Part shown: positions 1 to 64,000 of the stretch, piece by piece
Position numbering within the stretch: position 1 is the stretch's first letter
How the letters are laid out: every line of letters begins with the position of its first letter
Origin: Apostichopus japonicus
Lineage: Eukaryota; Echinodermata; Holothuroidea; Aspidochirotida; Stichopodidae
Assembly: GCF_037975245.1 (NCBI RefSeq)
Contig: NC_092579.1
Span: 8,088,001-8,152,000, forward strand
Direction of reading: 5' to 3'
DNA length: 64,000 bases
The notes under the pieces: generated by a model
Databases searched by the model: none
What the model was told of the DNA's origin: nothing
The model's input: only the letters and a program-made list of their open reading frames with translations
Made by a program: the position numbers and the translations under genes

Positions 1-478
1 CAAAGACTGCAGTTTTCAATCTCTGCAATTAGCAAATTGTAACACCCAATATGCTGCGCTTTTGTCCATAGAAATTTATTTGTATTCAATTTCTATGGCT
101 TTGTGTCACCCACAATGACATGGAACCCAAAGTTTGGTGTTATTGTCCAATAACACCACTTCCTTGTAGACAGTGTGCAGTCAGTATTACCATTTTGAAT
201 GTCAACTTGATACGAAATAGGCCTACTAACAACCAAATGCAAGTTAGTGAATTACTAGCATAAAGCGGAACACTCTGGAGTTCAACCAACATTGTCGTAA
301 AATATCAATCCAAGTACACGTAATTAACCTAAGTTTGTTGTTGGTGTTACTTGTAACTGCCTGGTCTAAGTAAAAGTTGGCCTGCGTTTTCGCCAAGACG
401 TCTAGCAAAACGGTTATTGACCCATTCGGGGTAGGTTACTAAGTTGTGGCTGGAGGCCAGGTTACAAAGGAACTTAAA
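1..478 (+). other. Upstream region and putative 5'UTR of the receptor gene
   Basis: This stretch has no ORF or repeat that I recognise. It lies directly before the first coding exon of the receptor gene, so it should hold 5'UTR and probably promoter sequence. No clear TATA box or initiator could be picked out, and an additional non-coding first exon further upstream cannot be excluded. Confidence 0.4.
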
Positions 479-52710
<52,232 letters not shown>

Positions 52711-52756
52711 AATGAATTAATCATTTTTTTTTATATTAATTTCAAACTGTCACATG

Positions 52757-53366
52757 TTCTCCAATATCTATAGATGGAAACAAAAGGCAGGGAATCAATT
52801 TTTGTAATGTACCTTATTTTACATGGAAAAATTAATATTTTTTAGTATATCTTTATTTTTACTACTGAATCATTTTGGGTTAAATTGGCAAACTTTAAGC
52901 AACAGTTCTCCTATATCTATAGATGGAAACAAAAGGCAGGGAATAACTTTTTGTAATGTACCTTATTTTACATGGAAAAAATAATATTTTTTAGTATATC
53001 TTTATTTTTACTACTGAATCATTTTGGGTTAAATTGGCAAACTTTAAGCAACAATTCTCCTATATCTATAGATGGAAACAAAAGGCAGGGAATAACTTTT
53101 TGTAATGTACCTTATTTTACATGGAAAAAATAATATTTTTTAGTATATCTTTATTTTTACTACTGAATCATTTTGGGGTAAATTGGCAAACCACTTTAAG
53201 CAACAATTCTCCTATATCTATAGATGGAAACATAAGGCAGGGTATAAATTTTTGTAATGTATAGTTTAAGCTTATTTTACATGGGAAAAATAATATTTTT
53301 AGTATATCTTCATTTCTACTACTGAATCATTTTGGGGTCAATTGGCAAACCACTTTAAGCAACAAT
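52757..53366. repeat. 149-152 bp tandem repeat, about 4 copies
   Basis: Units starting TTCTCCTATATCTATAGATG begin at 52757, 52906, 53055 and 53207, so the first two periods are exactly 149 bp and the third 152 bp. The copies are nearly identical and the last is more diverged. The array starts 47 bp after the receptor stop codon, so it probably falls in the 3'UTR. Confidence 0.93.
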
Positions 53367-55089
53367 TGATAGAGCCGTAAGTGACAAGTCGTGTCATAGC
53401 TATCAATATAAGCATTTCACAATACAGTACTCGTAGCCAATATGTTAGACTGTGCTAGGAATATGCTACTGATTCTTATGGCCTAGGAGTTCACAACTAT
53501 TCCAGTACACACTAGGCTACATTGTTTGCACTTGAATAGATCATATTAAATTCCATTATATGCTCTCCATAATGATGCCACAGATTTGGTCAAAGAAGTT
53601 TTCTCTGTAGTACAATGTAATACAATTATCTCTCATTTAAATATGTCAAATTTTCTTTAACCAATATGAGGCTCTTCATTGTATCGCAAAATGTAATACA
53701 GAGAAAGTAATGAACTTCTCAATGTGTTCCCCGGTCACCAGGGTCGACGGATACAGGTAGGGGTGCCATTCTTCTGAGCAAGAAAAATCTCAAACTCTTC
53801 ATAAATAAGAAGTGTGCCTTTTTGAAATAGAGTGTCATTTTGTCATTTAAAAGAGAGCCGTATTGATGGAAAAATTAAATAAATCCATAAACAGTTATTC
53901 AAACAATACAGTCAATATAATTCTAGTCTTCATGTTGACAAAAAGTTTCAGCTATTTTAGTTTGGCATTAATAGAAGCCAAAGAACAGTTTGTTTTTTAA
54001 ACTAAATTTAATATCTAGCAGTTTTGTTCTAGTATGTTCACAAGTTTAGCCAACTTTGACCTTTACTTCATTTGATCATGTGACTTTTGGTATTTTACAT
54101 CATTTAAGACACTGAAAATATGTAGTCAGTGGTATCCTAATTGTGTTTGAAGGTTTCGGTCATATTGTTATTTTGGTGTATATATGTGTAGTAGACAAAA
54201 TGTTGTTTTTGTGTGGTTATCTGACCTCTGACCCTATGACGTCATTAAGCACACAGGCACCACAACCCATTCTCAGGCACATACCCAATATGTTTTGAAG
54301 TCCATCGGCCTTATGGTAAATGAGTTGTTTGCGAAACGCTTTTTCGCACAAATTTGGTCAAGCTTGACCTTTGACCTACCTTTTTCACGTGATCCTTGGC
54401 AATTAACATTAATATATGCTCTGTAGATAAATATATATTATGTGATAACCAATATATATCCAAAGTAGGCAAAGAAAAGAAGAACTAGAACATTCGAGCC
54501 GGGAACCACTCCCTCTTCTACAACTGTATAGTTCCATTAATTTATGCTCTAAAGATCATTGTTCATATTTTCATTAATAATATACTCGATTTGGAATACA
54601 GACATTTTAGCTTGCAAAGCAGTCGCGGAGCCAGATGAGGGTGTGGGGGTGGCATGGGGAAACCCGATAGCAAGTTTTAGTTAAAATTATGGAAATGATT
54701 GCACCATCATGCATTTAAGCCATGTTATCAAAACACAAATTACCCAGCGGAGAAAAGAGCACCCCTCCCCGTAAGAAAATTCCCAAGTACAAACGTCAGC
54801 AAAATGTTGTGCCCCTCTTAAACCTCGAATACTTAACAGTGGGTACAGCTTATATGATGTCATGAAAAATCATGTGAAAATCATGCGTTACTGAAAATTC
54901 CTCGACTCTTATAATGAGGATGACAATTTAGCTTCGCCCCCTCACATCACCTGATTACGAAAGCTGTCTATGCGACTCAGTGTTAAGAAGCTAAATATTG
55001 TTACACCCTCACTGACCATAACAACTATAAGGGAAACTTTGATCTGTTCATAGTGAAATTAACGAATTATACCACCGAAATGATGTCTG
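53367..55089. other. Region downstream of the receptor gene
   Basis: AT-rich intergenic or 3'UTR sequence. An AATAAA at about 53878-53883 is one possible polyadenylation signal for the receptor, about 1.2 kb after the stop. Sequence near 54220-54380 (TGACCTTTGACCTACC-type) and near 54625-54670 (CGGAGCCAGATGAGG) resembles old dispersed repeats. No coding region was recognised. Confidence 0.4.
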
Positions 55090-55350
55090 ACTTACCTGCT
55101 AATACTCAACAAAAAAAACAAAAAAAAGGGAGATAATTCAGAGCACCTCATCTTGTTCTGCCTGGAGATACTAGTTTATGAAACGAGTCCATCTATCATT
55201 ATAGATGAAATGAAGACCAACTAAAATGGTGGAAAACCGCCACCTTCCTGCACGGACTGTATCGTTCTATTTCTCGCCTCACTAAACATTTTAGACATGG
55301 TCTTCGGCTAATCACCAGTAAATTTCTTCCACTGGTCACGCCAACTACTA
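55090..55350 (-). pseudogene. Diverged copy of the EF-hand gene's promoter, 5'UTR and exon 1
   Basis: This segment is similar on the minus strand to 63250-63510, around the first exon of the EF-hand gene: shared TCATCTTGTTCT, GGAAA(T/G)AC, ATGAAGACCAAC, CTCGCCTCA and CACGCCA blocks are visible. A minus-strand ATG at about 55151 opens MRCSELSPFFLFFLLSIS, a signal-peptide-like stretch, and runs to a GTAAGT donor at about 55095. The phase (2) differs from the functional gene (1), because of an A-run. No matching downstream exons were found between 53.4 and 55.0 kb, so this is probably a broken duplicate, though a working paralogue start cannot be excluded. Confidence 0.6.
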
Positions 55351-57780
55351 ATAAATCAGGTGATGTTAATGACACCCCCTCCAATGCACTCCAAAACTTG
55401 ACATAGTATATAGCATAATGAATAGGCTGACCAATATAATGTTATTGAATCTTAACTTAATAATAATAATAAACCATTTGAATATATTACCCTCATATAC
55501 TGTATAGATATGATTGTTTGAAATATACTGTACTGAGATATTCCACTAAATGTATATACAGCTCACTTACAGCATTTCATAATAGTTTCATTCATTCTTG
55601 ATATTTTAGGTGAAAGGTGATACGGTTTATTCTTATACTGTGATTAAAATTATATTTACAAATTGAAGGATATCATTGTGTGATTAAAAGGTGTTTTATA
55701 TTAAATGGGTATTTTTTTCTACTAATTACTTACTACTAGTTACGTTTTATCTCTTCGCCTCAAACGTTCGACCATGCCGGCACATTACCTTATAACCAAG
55801 TCTCGAAATTTCGGTATATTTATGACAAGCACTTCGGGCGTTTGGCAATCTTAATCCACTATCCCGAAGGATATTTGTACTAGCCCCAATTCTCCAAACC
55901 AACGTTAGGCTACGACTTGAACACTTACTACATGCAATGAACGCTATAGCCATTAAACTTCAGTACAGTGACATACACACAGAAGACACCTGATGTGCAA
56001 GCAAACAGCTCATCAATGTCTGTATTTGGAAGGAACTTGCAACAACTGTAATATTGAAAATCATAATTTTTACTTACTTTTTAGAATAAAGTCACAACAA
56101 TATAACTGCGATATATAGACATGTGCATTACGGTGAAAATGCTGAGAGCTTCACGACCGATCCTGACGTACGTACGTCCGTCCGTACGCAACGCTCATTG
56201 ACCTCCTCCAGAAGCCAGTTTTGTCAGCAACCTGATCACTACTAGTTTCCGCGTCAACTATTTTATGCATGAAAACTGTTTGTGTATGCAGTGTATACAC
56301 ATTACGTAGTTGTAAATTACATAAAATGTGCTGGAATATGTGTGTACAGATGGGCAAATGATGCCAGTTGTATAAACAGTTTTGTGTTGAAATAATTTCT
56401 TTTGAGACCGTCCCTTAGAAACAGTATGCCATTATACATGCCTAACACCTGCTTCCGTTTCAAGCCAAACATCAATCGCATGTTCAGGCGTAAACTGACA
56501 CTATTTACGCACGATATGAGTGTCATGCGCCAGCGCTGAGACCATGAATGAACTTATAACCTGGAATGGCCACTAACCACAGCGAAGCTTCCATGCCATA
56601 GCAATTAGGACTTTCGTTAACAATCATAAAATAAACCTTTACCTTATGTTACCCCCGAGTCCCATGGGTTATGGCTGCTACCGGGGTGGTTGCCTTTAGG
56701 GCTGCAGAAATGAGGCCGAGCACATATTAGTCAAACAGCTCAATTGGCAGATATAGCAATCAAGTTGTAGGACGTACGTTTCTACATAGGTTACGGGTAC
56801 GCATGTAGACATTTAGTGTGCGGTTAGGTGTTTGTACTATGGAACGCTGATTTGATAAATTTTTCAGGGATACCTATTTTTTCCGCGCAACACTTACCTT
56901 ATTTAATTCATAACACAACAGCCAAAGCTTTTTTGGGCAATACCAAAAAAAGTGAGCAAAAACCCAAACCTAAGCACATTTTTAGCAAATGGAAGACGGT
57001 CGAATATGCAATTCTGTGCATGTAGCTGTATCTACGTGGGCCGTACGTGTCGCGCAATATGTATACATTACGTTAGGGTACGTGTAGTCGCAGATTGATT
57101 GTAACGATCGTTGAAGACAGCAGAAGGTATTTACCTAATTATTACCATGAGGCTGATTTTGCTCGCAATATTTTAAGAGGAATTAAAGATATGTACAGAA
57201 CTGATTGTGAGGATAATGTTGTTAGTGTTTTGTACATTGACCTAGTGGAAACAAATTGTACTATCCCATCGTGCTTCTAATTGTATACTGGCACTAGCCC
57301 GAGTATGTGTTGAACTAGCTTGTCGGACTAGCGGGCTTACGTATTGGTCGATCCCTCCAAAGATATTACTGCACCTGGATATCCGAGTGATGACCCCAGT
57401 TTCTTAAAGTTGTTATAACTTTGAGTGTTCTAGGTTTATTGAATAGGAAGACATGCTTTGAAATTATTCCAAAACTGACGAAACATCGGATTTTTGCCCG
57501 AACACATCTTCTGCTTTTATAAATCGTTTTTAGTATAGTTCGTAAGGGACACTAAGCTACTTCGTGAAAGAACTAAATACAATATGCTGCGTCATATAAC
57601 ATCCAAGTTTGAACTATGGCGGGAAGTCCGTTTAGTCTGGAATGACTGCAATTCCGAGGTACGGGGTACTTGCAGTATATATGCTTCTAAAATGCGGATT
57701 TTTAAATTGACAAAATAAATCGGAAATCTTCATTTGACATTGGTAACAGAAATGTCCATATATCGTGAAAACAGTGTTCG
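55351..57780. other. Intergenic region
   Basis: No supportable coding region. It includes a short ACGT/CCGT tract at 56166-56188. ORFs of 60-70 codons on both strands have no recognisable domain. Confidence 0.4.
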
Positions 57781-57784
57781 TAGT

Positions 57785-57945
57785 TAAGGGAGAAATAGGA
57801 AAGTAAGAGGGGGAGGGGACGTTCGGTGAGGGGGAGACGGACGGATAGAATGGAGGGACGTAGAAAAGGGGGAGGGGTGGCAGGCGAAGAGGGGCGGGCC
57901 AGAGTGGACTGGAATAGAGGAAGGGAGTTGGAAAGTGGTGGGAAG
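57785..57945. repeat. Purine-rich tract
   Basis: A nearly pure G/A stretch on the plus strand, with runs such as GGGGGAGGGGACG and GAGGGGGAGACGG. It generates the overlapping C/T-coded minus ORFs of Pro/Ser-rich type, which are not genes. Confidence 0.7.
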
Positions 57946-60040
57946 GGTATTGCTCGGAACGAAACCGATCGCTGTTCGAAAATTGTCTATGCGGTACACG
58001 TTTTTTTTTCTTTTTCTTATCAATGCCCAATCTTTACGTATAAGAAAGGGAATTTGAGAGAAGGTAAATATCACTGTGTAAAGTAGGTGTTGGCTACGTT
58101 TTATTACTGAAAGAGATAATTTAGGGTGGTGGAGCACTGAGGCCGTTAATATTAGAACGCAAAGCAGAATACTACATATGGGTTACAGTTATCTAAATAG
58201 TTACGTCACGCCTTTATGTCGCGAAGTAGTCCAAACCAATTACCGGCTCCCGACACGAATACAGGCAAAAACAAATAAGAAGAAAGACTATGAATACATA
58301 TAAACAAAGAAAGCGATTCCAAGGTTAGCATTCAAATATGAATTTATTTCAACAATAAAGCATAACCGAAACATACAGTTAACCGGCTTGGTACCGTCCT
58401 ACAGCATCGACTTTTAATCAGACTCCACTGGTTATGTTCATCCAGAAGCCAGTCCATTCCAAAAGATCCAGCGATCCTTCAGTCCCACGGTAGTCGTGAT
58501 GTGTAAACTATTTAGAAAGTTAACAACGGGAAAAATGAAAAAAAAACCCATAAAATTAAAACTAATTATCCATAATTGAATACAAAATGTAAACGGTTTT
58601 ACAGTAACGTATAGCCTAATAGAAAGTGTTTTTTAAAATCAAAGTGATTCTTAAACGAAAGATGACAGTATATTACGGTGTGATCGGTTCCGAATAGGAA
58701 ACAAAAAGCACAACCTAACAACAAGCATCCTATCGCTTCCCACATCCTCTCCTCCCCCTCCACCAACTAGAAAAATAGTCTTTCTTTATGACGAAACCTA
58801 GACAAGGTGGATGTCAAATGTTCTTTTATTATTATGTTTGGTCATTGAATCTTGATAATTTTTACCTAGCCCTTTAACTAATTCAGATTAGAATTCAAAG
58901 ATATGATAAGAATTCCATCATTGAATGGATGATCTGCAAAAAAAAAACTCCTAAAAGGCCTAAGATATCAGGCGCTCCCAACATTTGTATCAGAATGACG
59001 ATGTATACAAGAAAGTGTGCCCACACTGACAGGGCCTAATCGACGTTAAGCTACCAATATAGTCAAGAATTTTGATGGAAATTCTGCGTTAGTTTAACTT
59101 AGTGTCTGGCCGGCTAGACTCTTGATTAGTTTGTACTGTGATTAAGTGGAAACCGTCAATCAGTATAAACTGAAGTTTGTTAAAACACCGTAACACATGT
59201 TAAGGCCCGGTCACACTATACCGATTTTTTATCGGAATACTATCCGATTTTCCCAGAGGTATCGAAACAGCCAGTTTTTCGTTCGGGTCTTCTAGCCACA
59301 GTGATAAAGGACCTGATTAGTAGAATCCCTCTTCATTCACCTCTGGTCCTTCCATATAAGTTCAGCCCCTACCTATAAAATCATGTGTAAAAGTAACTTG
59401 ACCTGCAGTTTGATCCTAGCAGGGTCTTCGTCAGGTGCTAAATGACAAGCCTCGTCATTAGCCTCTGAAGAAGATCCTGCTAGGATCGAAACGTCAGGCC
59501 AACTTACTTTATCACATTCTCTCACACAGGCTCTCTAGTGGATAAGCAGTTTGCTAACAGTTTTATTTTATTTAAAAAAACTCTTTATTGACCTATAAAA
59601 CCAGTCAGTTCAATTTTCGAATAGACCCAACCCCACATTTGAAGTAGCGAATTGTCGAACCTTTTCTTTTACATATTGTGACATCATGTGTCGAGCCTCT
59701 TCTATACTTTATGTATGGCAAACGCTTGGAGCGTTTGTGTCTTAGACAATAACGTTGACCGTTGACAGGTATACATTCTGCCAACGTCCAACCGGAAACT
59801 TAAATGTCAGTTTGTGCCATTTAACATACACAAAATGTAAAAAAAATAAGTTGCTCTTGATATATGAATACGATCAGAGAGGAAGAAATATTCTTAGAAT
59901 ATTCTTTCCATGGTAAACACAGTGGACACTAGGCAGTTATACTTTTTTTATAGTAAAAGTTAGAGAACTTTAAATAATAAAGGTCAAAGAAATAAGTTAT
60001 TTCAAATTATTTAAGTCAATGGACTACATGCAGGCATATG
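57946..60040 (-). other. Downstream flank of the EF-hand gene (putative 3'UTR and intergenic)
   Basis: The stop codon of the minus-strand EF-hand gene is at 60041, so its 3'UTR extends to lower coordinates. Minus-strand AATAAA occurs at 59584-59589 and again near 59563, both possible polyadenylation signals. The inverted repeat at 59392-59508 lies in this stretch. No coding region was recognised. Confidence 0.45.
59392..59508. repeat. Inverted repeat with hammerhead-like CTGANGA/GAAA core
   Basis: Arm 59392-59445 and arm 59454-59508 are imperfect reverse complements, about 54 bases each with an 8-base loop. Each arm reads, in its own orientation, as a CTGA(A/C)GA block, a GATCCTGCTAGGATC palindrome and then (G)AAAC. 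This resembles the core order of hammerhead ribozymes found in Penelope-like elements, but stem III and the cleavage site are not clear. Confidence 0.6.
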
Positions 60041-63295
<3,255 letters not shown>

Positions 63296-64000
63296 CTTGT
63301 TCTTCTCTGGAAATACCAACTTTATCTAACGAGTCAATATCTTTTTAGATGGAGTGAAGACCAACCAAATGAACGGTGGAAACCAGCCTGCTTGTTTTTC
63401 ACAGTTCTGGAAGAGTGAACACCAGGCGATTCCTCGCCTCGGTGAATATTTTAGACCCGTTTATCGGCTAATATAACCAGTAACTTTATTCCACTCATCA
63501 CGCCATCTATACAATGCCACGTTATATTTGATCCCCAGGCCTCATATTCAGCATATTTTACAGAAAACGGCAGATATACCTTTTAGGCTTGAAATCTAAG
63601 ATGTTTCTTTATTGCATATTTAAATTAAAAACAGCTTCGGGTCCATCTTAAAAATCTGAAAATATATCGTGTTTATATGAGCTGTGTAAGAAATGTATTA
63701 AATAAATCTATGTACGGCAAATTTAACAGAATCAAATAAAATCGAAAATGGATCGATTATTTATTGAGATTTGGCTACGTAATATCGCGTGCTAGGTTAT
63801 TCAAATTGAAAATCATATTTTAAATGTTGTTCACACTGTTGAGTATATCACGCAGATGAAGCAGTGAGTTGAACTGAGCGGTGAAGTAAGTTATACGGGT
63901 GGGGCACGTAAGTTGTTTCCCCCAGTAGAGTTTGGTGTAATTATCATAAAGGGGCGTGTCTAACGACGTTCTACGCGAAAGCGCACTCAAATCTTACTAC
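63296..64000 (-). promoter_or_regulatory. Upstream region and 5'UTR of the EF-hand gene
   Basis: Sequence directly upstream (minus strand) of the EF-hand start codon. The first ~210 bp (63296-63510) is duplicated at 55150-55350, which suggests that it includes the promoter and 5'UTR. TATAAA-like motifs exist but none could be assigned. The far end of the window (63515-64000) shows nothing further. Confidence 0.45.

Noticed and set aside
57632-58137. Overlapping Pro/Ser-rich minus-strand ORFs of 117-132 codons
   Set aside because: They are the complement of a purine-rich tract; no homology, start context or splice signal supports them.

Overview
The window looks like genomic DNA of a marine deuterostome invertebrate, most likely an echinoderm such as a sea cucumber. 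This is an inference from AT-rich sequence with long introns, a Tie-like Ig/EGF/FN3 ectodomain, and decayed DIRS-type and CR1/Jockey-type retroelements. No prokaryotic, organellar or viral genes were seen, and no rRNA, tRNA or CRISPR array was recognised.

Positions 479-52710 (+ strand) hold one gene that I could assemble from 30 exons. All phases match and the CDS is 4449 nt (1482 aa plus stop). It encodes a single-pass receptor. The order is signal peptide, Ig, Ig-like, five laminin-type/Tie-type EGF modules, Ig, two FN3 domains, a TM helix near residues 794-815, a tyrosine-rich juxtamembrane tail and two tandem protein tyrosine phosphatase (PTP) domains. The ectodomain has the Ig-Ig-EGF-Ig-FN3 order of Tie receptors, but the cytoplasmic part is an RPTP rather than a kinase. 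Both PTP domains keep the nucleophile cysteine but lack the WPD aspartate and the P-loop arginine, so the protein is probably a pseudophosphatase receptor.

The introns carry most of the accessory structure. Intron 1 has two inverted copies of a MITE-like element with tandemly repeated ends, flanking a minisatellite of about 25 x 41 bp. Intron 3 has a U2 snRNA-like fragment and eight copies of GGTAACTCACGTTAC in two clusters. Intron 8 has a six-copy 41-bp minisatellite. Intron 12 has a DIRS-like retroelement remnant in sense. The last intron has a decayed CR1/Jockey-type LINE in antisense. A four-copy 149-bp tandem repeat follows the stop codon directly.

Positions 60041-63295 (- strand) hold a second gene of five small exons, assembled by eye. 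It encodes a 91-aa secreted acidic protein with one canonical EF-hand loop. Its first intron carries about 850 bp of GATA repeat. A diverged copy of its promoter, 5'UTR and first exon lies about 8 kb away at 55090-55350. The remaining stretch, 53.4-60 kb, shows no other coding region I can support.
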